Below are positions 9,906 to 18,664 of a stretch of DNA of 64,000 nt, piece by piece. Every line of letters starts with the position of its first letter. Positions within the stretch are counted from its first letter, which is position 1. The stretch is from NCBI RefSeq assembly GCF_022458895.1, contig NZ_JAINFL010000011.1, forward strand, positions 62,001 through 126,000, in the 5' to 3' direction. A program made the position numbers and the translations under genes. The DNA comes from Roseihalotalea indica (GTDB lineage: Bacteria; Bacteroidota; Bacteroidia; Cytophagales; Cyclobacteriaceae). A model generated the notes under the pieces. The model made no database searches. It was not told the DNA's origin and saw only the letters and a list, made by a program, of their open reading frames with translations.

Positions 9906-10421
9906 CTATCCATTAAATACTTTTTCTAACTCAACTCCCCGCTGCTCTGCAACCGAATACGCATCGCGCATAGAAGATAGAGCATCAAAGGTAGCTTTAA
10001 CTACGTTATGAGGATTCGATGACCCTTTAGATTTGGCGAGCACGTCGTGTATTCCCGCACTTTCTAGTACTGCGCGCATTGCACCACCGGCAATAACACC
10101 AGTACCCGCTGAAGCAGGCTTTAGCAATACAAATCCCCCACCGTATTTGCCAAGATTTTCGTGAGGAATAGTACCCTTAAGTACCGGCACTTTCAACAGA
10201 TTCTTTTTTGCATCGTCCACGCCTTTGGTAATCGCATCAGTTACTTCGTTTGCCTTACCTAAGCCATAACCAACGATGCCGTCACCGTTACCAACAACGA
10301 CAATGGCTGAAAAGCTGAATCTTCTACCACCCTTCACTACTTTAGCTACTCGCTTGATAGCAACGACTCGCTCTTTTAAATCTAATTCGCTTGCTTTGAC
10401 GGATCTTACGTTTTGTGCCAT
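9906..10421 (-). CDS. rpsE: 30S ribosomal protein S5
   Basis: Small-subunit protein at the mRNA entry channel, important for fidelity. The N-terminal double-stranded RNA-binding domain includes [20 protein letters not shown]. The C-terminal domain contains [15 protein letters not shown] and [16 protein letters not shown]. The length is 171 residues. It lies between rplR (3 bp) and rpmD (7 bp). The spectinomycin loop region looks ordinary. Confidence 0.97.
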   Translation of the reverse strand: MAQNVRSVKASELDLKERVVAIKRVAKVVKGGRRFSFSAIVVVGNGDGIVGYGLGKANEVTDAITKGVDDAKKNLLKVPVLKGTIPHENLGKYGGGFVLLKPASAGTGVIAGGAMRAVLESAGIHDVLAKSKGSSNPHNVVKATFDALSSMRDAYSVAEQRGVELEKVFNG

Positions 10422-10424
10422 TGA

Positions 10425-10778
10425 TTAAAATTTTAAGCCACCCTCACGGGCACCTTCTGCTAATGCTTTAACTTTGCCGTGGTAGATATAACCATTACGA
10501 TCGAAAACTACAGTATCCAAACCGTTGGCAATTGCTTTTTCAGCGAGTTTTTTACCTACGCTTGATGAAACTTCTAAATTAGGGTTAGTATAATCACCCA
10601 GCTCCTGAGATGAAGCATGAGCTAATGTAACACCTTTTATATCATCAATTAACTGAGCATAAATACCTTTATTGCTTTTATATACAGTTAAACGAGGGCG
10701 CTCACTAGTACCTTGTACTTTGCGTCGGATGCTATGCTTAATGCGAGTTCGCCGATTACTTTTTTTACTAACTGCCAT
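10425..10778 (-). CDS. rplR: 50S ribosomal protein L18
   Basis: Binds 5S rRNA together with L5 and L25 in the central protuberance. The 117 residues include a basic N-terminus (KKSNRRTRIKHSIRRKV), the RPRLTVYKSNKGIYAQ strand region and the C-terminal FDRNGYIYHGKVKALAEGAREGG motif. It is spaced 8 bp from rplF and 3 bp from rpsE. Confidence 0.97.
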   Translation of the reverse strand: MAVSKKSNRRTRIKHSIRRKVQGTSERPRLTVYKSNKGIYAQLIDDIKGVTLAHASSQELGDYTNPNLEVSSSVGKKLAEKAIANGLDTVVFDRNGYIYHGKVKALAEGAREGGLKF

Positions 10779-10786
10779 GATCTAAC

Positions 10787-11338
10787 TTATTTAGCAGCAG
10801 TTTTACCTGCTTTTCTGCGAATGACTTCACCTACGAAACGGATACCTTTGCCTTTGTAAGGCTCTACCGGACGTAAAGATTTGATTTTAGCGGCTACTTG
10901 GCCAACTAGCTGTTTGTCAAACCCTTCTAATGTTACCAGGGGATTTTTCCCTTTAGGAGTTTCGGCATTTATTGTAACACCTTCAGGAATCTGCAAGAAG
11001 ATATTGTGCGAGTAGCCTAAGTTCAATTCCAGAATATCCTGCTGGACACTAGCTCGATAACCAACACCAACTAATTCAAGTTCCTTTTTAAAGCCTTTGC
11101 TCACTCCCTCTACCATATTGGCTACCAAAGAACGATATAAGCCATGGAGAGACTTATGCCTTTTCTGCTCAGTAGGGCGAGCCAGTACAACTTCGCCATC
11201 TTCAATTTTTACATCGAAAGAAGGGTCAACTTTTTGACTCAATTCACCTTTAGGCCCTTTAACTTTCACCCAGCTATTTTCTCGGGCTACGGTTACACCG
11301 TCGGGAATGCTAATAGGCTGTTTTCCAATTCGAGACAT
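10787..11338 (-). CDS. rplF: 50S ribosomal protein L6
   Basis: Large-subunit protein near the factor-binding site. Two tandem L6 alpha/beta domains are visible: residues about 1-82 (MSRIGKQPISIPDGV, VKGPKGEL) and 83-183, the second ending with EPYKGKGIRFVGEVIRRKAGKTAAK, which contains the conserved C-terminal signature. At 183 residues it has the normal length. It follows rpsH by 11 bp. Confidence 0.97.
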   Translation of the reverse strand: MSRIGKQPISIPDGVTVARENSWVKVKGPKGELSQKVDPSFDVKIEDGEVVLARPTEQKRHKSLHGLYRSLVANMVEGVSKGFKKELELVGVGYRASVQQDILELNLGYSHNIFLQIPEGVTINAETPKGKNPLVTLEGFDKQLVGQVAAKIKSLRPVEPYKGKGIRFVGEVIRRKAGKTAAK

Positions 11339-11349
11339 ACTATTTTAAT

Positions 11350-11751
11350 TTAATATACGTAGCAAATTACTTCACCACCTACATTCTCCTGCCGTGCTTC
11401 CTTATCTGAAAGAACGCCTTTTGATGTTGATAATATAGCGATACCCAAACCATTTAATACTCGTGGGAGGTCCGATGCTTTAGCATACTTCCGCAACCCC
11501 GGCTTGCTTATACGCTCAATGTGCGTGATAGCAGGAGTCTTTTTCGCAGGATTGTATTTCAGTGCAATCTTAATTATCCCCTGATATGCTACGCCATCTT
11601 CAAACTTATAATTCTGTATATAGCCCTTATCAAAAAGAACTTTCGTAATTTCTTTCTTAAGATTAGAAGCGGGTATTTCAACGATCCGATGATTAGCTTT
11701 TATAGCATTTCTTAATCGGGTCAAATAATCAGCTATTGGATCTGTAATCAT
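11350..11751 (-). CDS. rpsH: 30S ribosomal protein S8
   Basis: 16S rRNA-binding protein of the central domain. The N-terminal [16 protein letters not shown] and the C-terminal region with [19 protein letters not shown] and GGEVICYV are diagnostic. The length is 133 residues. In E. coli, S8 represses the spc operon translationally. Here the gene is preceded by an 82-bp gap with a consensus-type promoter element (see that entry), which would allow rpsH and everything downstream to be expressed separately. Confidence 0.97.
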   Translation of the reverse strand: MITDPIADYLTRLRNAIKANHRIVEIPASNLKKEITKVLFDKGYIQNYKFEDGVAYQGIIKIALKYNPAKKTPAITHIERISKPGLRKYAKASDLPRVLNGLGIAILSTSKGVLSDKEARQENVGGEVICYVY

Positions 11752-11786
11752 ATATTTAAGTGTTACCCATTTTTCAAAACGGACTG

Positions 11787-11794
11787 CAAAGGTA
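11787..11794 (-). promoter_or_regulatory. Candidate internal promoter (-7 element) upstream of rpsH
   Basis: The minus strand reads TACCTTTG, an exact match to the Bacteroidota -7 box TAnnTTTG, placed 36 bp before the rpsH start. A T-rich tract ending TTTAC lies about 18-20 nt upstream in the -33 position, not a perfect TTG. The 82-bp rpsN-rpsH gap is the widest inside this operon, where most gaps are under 35 bp, which supports a regulatory role. Confidence 0.5.
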
Positions 11795-11833
11795 AGATTT
11801 TATCTTGTTTGTAAAAAAACTTATAGATATTTT

Positions 11834-12103
11834 TTACCAACTTGCCTTTGTAACTCCTGGTATTTTTCCCTGAGAAGCTAATTCTCGAAAGGTAACGCGC
11901 GAAATTCCAAATTTGCGCATGTAACCTTTCGGCCTTCCAGTAAGTTTACATCGGTTGTGTAAACGCACGGGCGAAGCATTTCTTGGTAATTTGTCCAAAG
12001 CCTCATAATCGCCTTGAGCTTTTAGTTCTGCTCTCTTTTCAGCATACTTAGCAACTAAGCGTTTTCTTTTTCTTTCTCGGGCTATAACTGATTTTCTTGC
12101 CAT
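11834..12103 (-). CDS. rpsN: 30S ribosomal protein S14, long zinc-free form
   Basis: Small-subunit head protein. At 89 residues with a single cysteine (in [12 protein letters not shown]), this is the long zinc-independent type and not the 61-residue CxxC type. The [21 protein letters not shown] start and the [12 protein letters not shown] end are typical. It is 2 bp from rplE and 82 bp from rpsH. With the zinc-free L36 and S4 it means the r-proteins of this cluster need no zinc at these positions. Confidence 0.97.
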   Translation of the reverse strand: MARKSVIARERKRKRLVAKYAEKRAELKAQGDYEALDKLPRNASPVRLHNRCKLTGRPKGYMRKFGISRVTFRELASQGKIPGVTKASW

Positions 12104-12105
12104 AA

Positions 12106-12678
12106 TTATGCGTTGTTCTTGTTTGCGAAAGGCATTCCGAGCGCTTTAAGCAATTCATAAGCTTCTTCGTCCGTATCTGCCGTTGTAACAAACGTAATAT
12201 CCATTCCAGAAATTCGATTAACTTTGTCAATGCTGATTTCTGGGAAAATAATTTGTTCTTTTACTCCTAGCGTATAGTTACCTCGCCCGTCAAAACCTTT
12301 GTCGTTCACACCTCTGAAATCGCGAACGCGGGGAAGAGCAACGGACATAAGACGATCTAGAAATTCGTACATACGATTGCCGCGTAAAGTCACTTTTGCT
12401 CCAATGGGCATGCCTTCGCGTAACTTAAAGTTAGACACAGACTTTTTAGCAATTGTAGGAATAGCTTTTTGTCCTGTAATAAGCGTAAGCTCTTCTACCC
12501 CAACATCAACTAGCTTTTTATCGGCAACAGCGTCACCGATCCCTTTATTGATAGCAATTTTAACCAACTTAGGCACCTGCATAACCGAGCTGTAGCTAAA
12601 CTTCTCTTTCAGCTGCGCAATAATTTCTTCTTGGTATTTCTCCTTTAGACGAGGAGTATATGTTTCAGTAGCTGCCAT
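12106..12678 (-). CDS. rplE: 50S ribosomal protein L5
   Basis: 5S rRNA-binding protein contacting P-site tRNA. The 190 residues show [31 protein letters not shown], the [21 protein letters not shown] loop (quoted by its ends GQKAIP and KLREG) and [21 protein letters not shown]. It lies between rplX and rpsN with 2-bp gaps on both sides, suggesting tight translational coupling. Confidence 0.97.
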   Translation of the reverse strand: MAATETYTPRLKEKYQEEIIAQLKEKFSYSSVMQVPKLVKIAINKGIGDAVADKKLVDVGVEELTLITGQKAIPTIAKKSVSNFKLREGMPIGAKVTLRGNRMYEFLDRLMSVALPRVRDFRGVNDKGFDGRGNYTLGVKEQIIFPEISIDKVNRISGMDITFVTTADTDEEAYELLKALGMPFANKNNA

Positions 12679-12680
12679 AA

Positions 12681-13013
12681 TTATATAAAATCACCTGTCT
12701 TCTTATTGTAACGCTGATTTTTCCCTTTATCATTCTTCTTCTTACCTACTTTGATGGGCTCACCAGAAGCCGGATCAATTAACATCAAGTTACTGATATG
12801 TATTGGTGCTTCCTGCTGATTACGCCCCCCCTCGGGATTTTGAGCAGATGGCTTCACGTGCTTAGTTACTACGTTAACACCATCGACTACAGCTTTACCG
12901 TCTAGTGCTAATATAGATAGCACTTCGCCAGTTTTGCCTTTATCATTTCCAGCAATCACTTTAACAGTATCGCCAGACTTTATCTTATATTTTTTCTTCT
13001 TAACTAATGCCAT
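12681..13013 (-). CDS. rplX: 50S ribosomal protein L24
   Basis: Early assembly protein of the large subunit. It has an N-terminal KOW motif ([22 protein letters not shown]) and the [19 protein letters not shown] stretch. The 110 residues end in a lysine-rich tail. It is spaced 4 bp from rplN and 2 bp from rplE. Confidence 0.97.
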   Translation of the reverse strand: MALVKKKKYKIKSGDTVKVIAGNDKGKTGEVLSILALDGKAVVDGVNVVTKHVKPSAQNPEGGRNQQEAPIHISNLMLIDPASGEPIKVGKKKNDKGKNQRYNKKTGDFI

Positions 13014-13017
13014 AATA

Positions 13018-13386
13018 CTAAAGTACTTCAGGAGCTAAAGAAACAATTTTCATGAACTGCTTTTCTCGCAACTCACGCGCCACAGGCCCAAAAATACGGG
13101 TACCTCGAGGTTCGTCGTTAGCAGTGAGCAGTACTGCCGCGTTTTCTTCAAATCGTATATAAGAACCATCCTTACGACGGACCTCTTTCTTTGTACGCAC
13201 AATAACTGCTTTAGAAACAGTTCCTTTTTTCAGGTTGCTTGAAGAAAGTGCAGACTTGACGGAAACGACAATCTTATCGCCAACCGAAGCATAGCGACGT
13301 TTGGTTCCACCTAATACGCGAATACAAAGTACTTCCTTAGCACCGCTGTTATCCGCTACGTTCAGCCTTGACTCTTGCTGTATCAT
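13018..13386 (-). CDS. rplN: 50S ribosomal protein L14
   Basis: Large-subunit protein forming bridges with 16S rRNA; it is also the docking site of the silencing factor RsfS, whose gene is at 59.6 kb in this window. [19 protein letters not shown] and the [15 protein letters not shown] motif are diagnostic. The 122-residue length is standard. Gaps to neighbours are 2 and 4 bp. Confidence 0.98.
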   Translation of the reverse strand: MIQQESRLNVADNSGAKEVLCIRVLGGTKRRYASVGDKIVVSVKSALSSSNLKKGTVSKAVIVRTKKEVRRKDGSYIRFEENAAVLLTANDEPRGTRIFGPVARELREKQFMKIVSLAPEVL

Positions 13387-13388
13387 AA

Positions 13389-13652
13389 TTATTTTGCTCT
13401 TTCGATGATTTCAACTAATCGCCACCGCTTTCTCTTGCTTAGCGGACGGGTCTCCATGATTCTTACCGTATCCCCAATACCACACTCATTCTTTTCATCA
13501 TGGGCTACAAACTTGGTAGTTTTTCGAACAAACTTACCATAAATGGGGTGCTGTACTTTACGTTCTACTGCCACAGTAACAGACTTATCCATTTTATTGC
13601 TTAGCACTTGGCCAATACGTTCTTTTCGTAGATTGCGCTCTTTCTGCTCCAT
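13389..13652 (-). CDS. rpsQ: 30S ribosomal protein S17
   Basis: Primary 16S rRNA-binding OB-fold protein. [34 protein letters not shown] and the C-terminal [17 protein letters not shown] match the family over its full 87 residues. It is placed between rpmC (8 bp) and rplN (2 bp). Confidence 0.97.
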   Translation of the reverse strand: MEQKERNLRKERIGQVLSNKMDKSVTVAVERKVQHPIYGKFVRKTTKFVAHDEKNECGIGDTVRIMETRPLSKRKRWRLVEIIERAK

Positions 13653-13660
13653 AATATTGT

Positions 13661-13855
13661 TTATTTAGCTAGTTCTTTTGCTCGCAACTCGGTTTTCATA
13701 CGAGCAATAGCTTTACGTGAAGCACGAATTTTCATAGGATTCTCAATGGGAGAAATAGCATGCGCGAAACGCAAACGCGTAAGATTCTCCTGTTCCGACT
13801 TCAGTGCTTCTGTTAACTCGTCGGCAGACATTGATTTAATTTCTTCGTTTTTCAT
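13661..13855 (-). CDS. rpmC: 50S ribosomal protein L29
   Basis: A small two-helix protein beside the polypeptide exit tunnel, where nascent-chain factors such as trigger factor bind. The 64 residues read [18 protein letters not shown] with the [17 protein letters not shown] motif. Gap to rplP is 1 bp and to rpsQ 8 bp. Confidence 0.96.
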   Translation of the reverse strand: MKNEEIKSMSADELTEALKSEQENLTRLRFAHAISPIENPMKIRASRKAIARMKTELRAKELAK

Positions 13856-13856
13856 A

Positions 13857-14279
13857 TTACTTACCTACGTAGTCTTTGCGAACAACAAATCGGGTCTTTA
13901 CAGGTAGTTTCTGAGCAGCCAAACGCAAAGCTTCCTGAGCCACTTCAGTTGGCACTCCAGATACTTCAAACATAATACGCCCAGGACGAACAACAGCTAC
14001 CCAATATTCGGGAGCTCCTTTCCCCTTACCCATACGAACCTCAGCAGGTTTCTTGGTAACAGGTTTGTCGGGAAATATTCGAATCCACACTTGCCCTTCC
14101 CGTTTCATAAAGCGGGTCATAGCAATACGAGCTGACTCAATCTGACGGCTGGTAATCCAACCTGGTTCTAATGTTTTTAAACCAAAGCTTCCAAAAGCTA
14201 CAGTATGGCCTCGCTGAGCAATACCTTTAACTCTTCCTTTTTGCTTTTTCCGGAACTTTGTTCTTTTTGGCTGTAACAT
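13857..14279 (-). CDS. rplP: 50S ribosomal protein L16
   Basis: Large-subunit protein near the A site that organises tRNA-binding rRNA. The 140 residues begin [16 protein letters not shown], with [19 protein letters not shown] and the [19 protein letters not shown] signature. Gaps are 18 bp to rpsC and 1 bp to rpmC. Confidence 0.97.
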   Translation of the reverse strand: MLQPKRTKFRKKQKGRVKGIAQRGHTVAFGSFGLKTLEPGWITSRQIESARIAMTRFMKREGQVWIRIFPDKPVTKKPAEVRMGKGKGAPEYWVAVVRPGRIMFEVSGVPTEVAQEALRLAAQKLPVKTRFVVRKDYVGK

Positions 14280-14297
14280 AACTTATAATCTTAAGGC

Positions 14298-15032
14298 CTA
14301 TCTATTTCTTCTTCTTCCTCTTCCACCTTCTCTGCGTCGATCAGGTCGTCCACCTCCACCTGTATTTCCGCTTTGCTGTCCTCCTACATTAGGCGACAGA
14401 TCTCGTTTGCCAAAAACCTCTCCTTTGAAGACCCAAACTTTAATACCTATTTTACCATATACTGTATTTGCCTCTGAGATGGCATAGTCAATATCTGCTC
14501 GTAAGGTGTGCAAAGGAATACGTCCTTCTTTATACTGCTCTGTACGAGCCATTTCAGCACCACCCAAACGCCCAGAAACTTTAACCTTAATACCTTGAGC
14601 GCCTACTCGCAATGCAGATGCGATCGCTTGCTTCATTGCCCGTCGGTACGAGATTCTAGCCTGCAGCTGCTGAGCAATAGAGTCACCAATTAATTTGGCA
14701 TCTAATTCAGGACGTTTGATCTCATAAATATTGATCTGAATATCTTTACCTGTCAGCTTTTTCAACTCCTCTTTCAGCTTATCAACTTCCTGACCACCTT
14801 TTCCAATCACAACACCGGGTCGGGCGGTATGAATAGTCAGAGTAATTCGCTTCAAAGTGCGTTCAATGACCACTTTAGACACGCCTCCGCGGGCTAAACG
14901 CACGTCAATATATTTACGGATCTCATGGTCCTCAACTAACTTATCAGAGAAATCTTTTCCTCCGTACCAGTTAGAGTCCCATCCTTTAATAATGCCTAGT
15001 CTTAGACCAATTGGGTTAACTTTTTGTCCCAT
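14298..15032 (-). CDS. rpsC: 30S ribosomal protein S3 with Arg/Gly-rich tail
   Basis: Small-subunit protein at the mRNA entry pore with helicase activity. [14 protein letters not shown], the KH domain with [13 protein letters not shown] (about residues 63-100) and the C-terminal S3 domain with [12 protein letters not shown] are present. After about residue 215 there is a low-complexity tail of G, R, Q and N (for example [20 protein letters not shown]), which brings the length to 244. A tail like this is likely disordered and RNA-binding. It is separated from its neighbours by 18 bp on each side. Confidence 0.97.
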   Translation of the reverse strand: MGQKVNPIGLRLGIIKGWDSNWYGGKDFSDKLVEDHEIRKYIDVRLARGGVSKVVIERTLKRITLTIHTARPGVVIGKGGQEVDKLKEELKKLTGKDIQINIYEIKRPELDAKLIGDSIAQQLQARISYRRAMKQAIASALRVGAQGIKVKVSGRLGGAEMARTEQYKEGRIPLHTLRADIDYAISEANTVYGKIGIKVWVFKGEVFGKRDLSPNVGGQQSGNTGGGGRPDRRREGGRGRRRNR

Positions 15033-15050
15033 GGAAAGTATATAAGGTTA

Positions 15051-15434
15051 CTAATCTTCTAATTGATTATCGCTTTCAAATGTATCAGTAGCATTCCAGC
15101 TATCAACTACTAGAGTTACATGGTTGGAGCGCTTACGGATACGATGGGCCCGACCTTGTGGTGCAGGACGTAACCGCTTTAAGACTCGGCCACCATCAAC
15201 TTTTATTTCTTTAATATATAAATCGGCATCCTCTAAACGCTCATCTTCGTTCAACTCCTGCCAGTTAGCAATGGCTGACAAAAGTAGTTTCTCAATCTTA
15301 GGAGCACCACTCTTAGACTCAAACTTCAACACATTAAGAGCATCATTCACCTTTCGTCCTCGAATCATATCAGCTACTAAGCGCATTTTCCGAGGTGACG
15401 TCGGTTCGTTCATTAATTTAGCTATAGCCTCCAT
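15051..15434 (-). CDS. rplV: 50S ribosomal protein L22
   Basis: Large-subunit protein whose beta-hairpin lines the exit tunnel. The frame is open 20 codons further upstream into rpsS, but the family begins at [20 protein letters not shown], which has an ATG at 15434, 1 bp after the rpsS stop; that start is chosen, giving 127 residues. The hairpin region [19 protein letters not shown] is intact, with no deletion of the type seen in macrolide-resistant mutants. Confidence 0.95.
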   Translation of the reverse strand: MEAIAKLMNEPTSPRKMRLVADMIRGRKVNDALNVLKFESKSGAPKIEKLLLSAIANWQELNEDERLEDADLYIKEIKVDGGRVLKRLRPAPQGRAHRIRKRSNHVTLVVDSWNATDTFESDNQLED

Positions 15435-15435
15435 A

Positions 15436-15714
15436 TTATCGTCTACCTTTATCTTTCTTAGAAATATGACCCCTAAAATTCCGGGTGGGAGCAAATTCTC
15501 CTAGCTTATGTCCTACCATGTTTTCTGTGACATATACTGGAATGAACTTATTTCCATTATGCACCGCAAAAGTATGGCCAACGAAATCAGGAGAAATCAT
15601 GGACCTTCGCGACCATGTTTTTATCACTGACTTTTTATTTGATTGACTCATTGTATCCACTTTTTTTTCCAAGCGGAAGTCAATGTATGGTCCTTTTTTG
15701 AGTGAACGTGCCAT
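15436..15714 (-). CDS. rpsS: 30S ribosomal protein S19
   Basis: Small-subunit head protein pairing with S13. The 92 residues include [42 protein letters not shown] (given by its ends) and the [13 protein letters not shown] signature. The start overlaps the rplB stop by one base, and the stop is 1 bp from rplV. Confidence 0.97.
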   Translation of the reverse strand: MARSLKKGPYIDFRLEKKVDTMSQSNKKSVIKTWSRRSMISPDFVGHTFAVHNGNKFIPVYVTENMVGHKLGEFAPTRNFRGHISKKDKGRR

Positions 15715-16541
15715 TATTTACTTTTCTTTCTGCTTACAATTAGACGATTTGAGTGCTTCTTAGGACGGCGAGTTTTGAAGCCTTTAGCGATTATACCATT
15801 GCGAGAACGAGGGTGCCCACCTGAAGCTCTACCTTCACCACCTCCCATAGGGTGATCTACCGGGTTCATAGCAACACCACGTGTTCGTGGACGGCGTCCC
15901 AACCAGCGTCGTCGACCAGCTTTTCCGTAAGCAACATTCATATGATCCGTATTCGATACCGAACCTACAGTTGCCATACAATTGGCCAAAATCATTCGCA
16001 TCTCGCCAGAAGGTAATTTTACAGTAACGTATTTCCCTTCACGTGCAAGTAGCTGAGCATATGCCCCCGCTCCTCGTGCCATTTGGCCACCTTTACCTGG
16101 AGTTAACTCAATATTATGAACAATTGTACCTAAAGGAATAGCTGATAATGGAAGTGCGTTTCCTACTTCGGGTGCAACAGACTGACCGGATATAACTTCT
16201 TGCCCTACTTTTATTCCCACTGGGGCAATAATATAGGCTTTCTCACCATCGCTATACTCAATCAAAGAAATGAAAGCTGAGCGATTGGGATCGTATTCAA
16301 TTGTTTTTACCGTAGCAGGAACATCAAACTTGCGGCGCTTAAAATCAACCAAGCGAATTTTACGTTTATGTCCACCACCAACGTTACGCACGGTCATGCG
16401 CCCCTGATTGTTACGACCACCTGACTTCTTCAGAGTTACCACCAACGACTTTTCAGGTTTGTTGGTCGTAATTGCAGAAAGGTCAGGAGCCATTCTATGT
16501 CTTTGTCCTGGGGTTATCGGCCTAAGTTTTTTAACTGCCAT
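15714..16541 (-). CDS. rplB: 50S ribosomal protein L2
   Basis: Required for subunit association and peptidyl transferase activity. The 275 residues have the N-terminal RNA-binding part ([29 protein letters not shown]) and the C-terminal SH3-like part. The latter carries [19 protein letters not shown] and the [12 protein letters not shown] loop with its conserved histidine. It lies 13 bp after rplW. Confidence 0.98.
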   Translation of the reverse strand: MAVKKLRPITPGQRHRMAPDLSAITTNKPEKSLVVTLKKSGGRNNQGRMTVRNVGGGHKRKIRLVDFKRRKFDVPATVKTIEYDPNRSAFISLIEYSDGEKAYIIAPVGIKVGQEVISGQSVAPEVGNALPLSAIPLGTIVHNIELTPGKGGQMARGAGAYAQLLAREGKYVTVKLPSGEMRMILANCMATVGSVSNTDHMNVAYGKAGRRRWLGRRPRTRGVAMNPVDHPMGGGEGRASGGHPRSRNGIIAKGFKTRRPKKHSNRLIVSRKKSK

Positions 16542-16554
16542 AATACCTCAACTA

Positions 16555-16842
16555 TTAAACGTTGCTATAAAAATCTATAATATCTCCCTCTGCAACCTGA
16601 ATAATTGCTTTTTTATAATTGGGAGCTTTACCGGTAATGACACCAGATTTAGTATACCGGTTCTTTACTTTTCCCTGGTAGTTCATCGTCCATACGCGAT
16701 CCACAGTCACACCATACATCTTCTCCACTGCTTCTCTTATTTGCAGTTTATTAGCGCGCTTATCTACGACGAATCCGTATTTACCTTGTTCGTTCTTTTC
16801 CGAAATTTTTTCGGTTACCAAAGGCTTTTTTAATACGTCCAT
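16555..16842 (-). CDS. rplW: 50S ribosomal protein L23
   Basis: Exit-tunnel protein that docks trigger factor and signal recognition particle. The 95 residues begin MDVLKKPLVTEKISEK, with GFVVDKRANKLQIREAVEKMYGV and a C-terminal beta-hairpin. Gaps are 2 bp to rplD and 13 bp to rplB. Confidence 0.97.
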   Translation of the reverse strand: MDVLKKPLVTEKISEKNEQGKYGFVVDKRANKLQIREAVEKMYGVTVDRVWTMNYQGKVKNRYTKSGVITGKAPNYKKAIIQVAEGDIIDFYSNV

Positions 16843-16844
16843 AA

Positions 16845-17492
16845 TTAATTATCGTTAGCCTTTTTATTGAAAATCCCTTCAAGTATCTCAACAGCCTTCT
16901 CACTCATAATTAGGTGACGGGCATCTAAGATTTCATAAGTGGTAAGCTTATCTGCCGTAATCACCTTGGTGTTGGGCAAATTGCGAGCAGACAGATATAC
17001 ATTCTTTTGTATGTTATCTAATACTAACAGTGATTTACCATCTGCTAAAGCTAAAGAGCTAAGCAAGCTTACGTAATTTTTTGTTTTAGGCGCATCAAAA
17101 TCAAATGCTTCTAAAATAGTAATCTGCGAATCCTTAGCTTTGTAAGTTAAAGCTGATTTACGAGCTAATTGCTTAACTTTTTTATTCAGCTTGAAACTAT
17201 AGTCTCGCGGACGAGGGCCGAATATTCTACCTCCACCTCGAAACACAGGAGATTTAATACTACCAGCCCGAGCAGTACCGGTACCTTTCTGACGCTTAAT
17301 CTTCTTAGTAGAACCGGCAATTTCAGCGCGTTCTTTGGCTTTATGAGTACCTTGACGCTGATTAGCCATGTATTGCTTAACGTCCAGGTAAATAGCATGA
17401 TCGTTAGGCTCAATACCAAATATAGCATCTTGCAGGGTGACTGAACGCCCCGTCTCTTCTCCTTGTATGTTTTTTACGGCAACTTCCATCAT
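16845..17492 (-). CDS. rplD: 50S ribosomal protein L4
   Basis: Large-subunit protein with a tunnel loop. [20 protein letters not shown] and the conserved [22 protein letters not shown] loop (given by its ends) are clear; [14 protein letters not shown] follows. The length is 215 residues. Two adjacent ATG codons (17492 and 17489) are possible starts. In E. coli, L4 represses the S10 operon through a leader upstream of rpsJ. Here rpsJ is in a different unit, so that arrangement cannot apply unchanged. Confidence 0.96.
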   Translation of the reverse strand: MMEVAVKNIQGEETGRSVTLQDAIFGIEPNDHAIYLDVKQYMANQRQGTHKAKERAEIAGSTKKIKRQKGTGTARAGSIKSPVFRGGGRIFGPRPRDYSFKLNKKVKQLARKSALTYKAKDSQITILEAFDFDAPKTKNYVSLLSSLALADGKSLLVLDNIQKNVYLSARNLPNTKVITADKLTTYEILDARHLIMSEKAVEILEGIFNKKANDN

Positions 17493-17496
17493 GAAA

Positions 17497-18129
17497 TTAC
17501 TTCTCTAGTACGACAATTGAGTTTCGGGCACCAGGCACTGCACCACTTACTAAGACTAAATTTTGCTCAGAGTAAATCTTTACAATACGAAGGTTCAATA
17601 TCTTCACTCTATTCCCACCTGTACGACCAGCCATCCTCATTCCTTTGAAAACGCGAGAAGGGAATGAACATGCACCAATTGAACCAGGCGCCCGGCCACG
17701 GTTATGCTGGCCGTGCGTTGCATCACCAACCCCACCAAAACCATGTCGCTTAACTACCCCTTGAAAACCTTTACCTTTAGATTTCCCGATAGCATCCACG
17801 AAGTCACCTTCTTTAAAAACTTCACCTGCTATGACTGTGTTTCCCAGAGCAACCTGATCCTCAAACTCCACCCGGAAGTCACGAAACTCAACTAGTTTAG
17901 ACTTAGGAGTAGTTTTTGACCGCTTAAAATGCCCTAATAAAGCTGCCGAAACCTTCTTCTCTTTTCGATCTCCGAATCCAAGTTGTATTGCGTTGTACCC
18001 ATCAGATTCTTCGTTCTTAACATGGGTTATTACGCAAGGGCCAGCTTCAATCACAGTACAGGCAACATTCCGACCCTGTTCGTCGAATATGCTGGTCATC
18101 CCTATCTTTTTTCCTATAATGCCTGACAT
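17497..18129 (-). CDS. rplC: 50S ribosomal protein L3, first gene of its unit
   Basis: Early-assembling large-subunit protein reaching the peptidyl transferase centre. [19 protein letters not shown], the [21 protein letters not shown] tip loop (given by its ends) and [19 protein letters not shown] are diagnostic. The length is 210 residues. The gene follows a 224-bp gap holding a terminator for rpsJ and a consensus promoter, so it opens the transcription unit that runs to rplQ, about 13.7 kb. Confidence 0.98.
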   Translation of the reverse strand: MSGIIGKKIGMTSIFDEQGRNVACTVIEAGPCVITHVKNEESDGYNAIQLGFGDRKEKKVSAALLGHFKRSKTTPKSKLVEFRDFRVEFEDQVALGNTVIAGEVFKEGDFVDAIGKSKGKGFQGVVKRHGFGGVGDATHGQHNRGRAPGSIGACSFPSRVFKGMRMAGRTGGNRVKILNLRIVKIYSEQNLVLVSGAVPGARNSIVVLEK

Positions 18130-18183
18130 TGTACTATATATGTAATTTTGTTACTAAAGATTCCTCTTTTCCGTAAAGGACTG

Positions 18184-18213
18184 CAAATTTAGCGATTTAA
18201 CTTAGCTTAGCAA
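18184..18213 (-). promoter_or_regulatory. Bacteroidota sigma-A promoter for rplC-rplQ unit
   Basis: On the minus strand a TTG (18213-18211) is followed after exactly 19 nt by TAAATTTG (18191-18184), a full match to the Bacteroidota TTG/TAnnTTTG consensus. Transcription should begin a few bases later, leaving a leader of roughly 45-50 nt before rplC. Confidence 0.85.
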
Positions 18214-18289
18214 ATAATTTCCTCTTATTTAACTGCCATGAAGCAACGTTTTGCATTCCTGAGTAGTTCACTCAATTCCAACTAATGTG

Positions 18290-18330
18290 AAAAAAGCAAA
18301 AAATAACCAATCCTGGACCAGGATTGGTTA
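18290..18330 (-). terminator. Strong intrinsic terminator after rpsJ
   Basis: Arms AACCAATCCTGG and CCAGGATTGGTT (18305-18316 and 18318-18329) are perfect complements, extended by one T-A pair. On the minus strand they are followed by TTTTTTGCTTTTTT (complement of 18290-18303). It starts 24 bp after the rpsJ stop and ends the str-type unit. Confidence 0.93.
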
Positions 18331-18353
18331 CCCATATGCTATTATTATCTGTA

Positions 18354-18659
18354 CTAAACCTTGATTTCTACATCTACTCCGCTAGGTAGCTCCAGTTTCA
18401 TTAAAGCATCAACTGTTTTACTGCTACTAGAATAGATATCAACCAATCGTTTATAAGTACTAAGCTGAAACTGCTCGCGCGCTTTTTTATTAACATGCGG
18501 CGATCGTAGTACGGTAAAAATTTCACGGCGAGTAGGTAAAGGTATAGGCCCACTTACTACTGCACCAGTCGTTTTAACCGCTCTCACAATCTTTTCAGCT
18601 GACTTATCAACTAAATTGTGATCGTACGATTTAAGTTTAATTCTTATCTTCTGGTTCAT
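18354..18659 (-). CDS. rpsJ: 30S ribosomal protein S10 (NusE)
   Basis: Small-subunit protein, also the NusE antitermination and NusG-bridging factor. The 101 residues show [16 protein letters not shown], the [23 protein letters not shown] region (given by its ends) and [14 protein letters not shown]. It lies 5 bp after fusA and is followed by a strong terminator, so it is co-transcribed with rpsL-rpsG-fusA rather than with rplC. Confidence 0.98.
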   Translation of the reverse strand: MNQKIRIKLKSYDHNLVDKSAEKIVRAVKTTGAVVSGPIPLPTRREIFTVLRSPHVNKKAREQFQLSTYKRLVDIYSSSSKTVDALMKLELPSGVDVEIKV

Positions 18660-18664
18660 AATAC

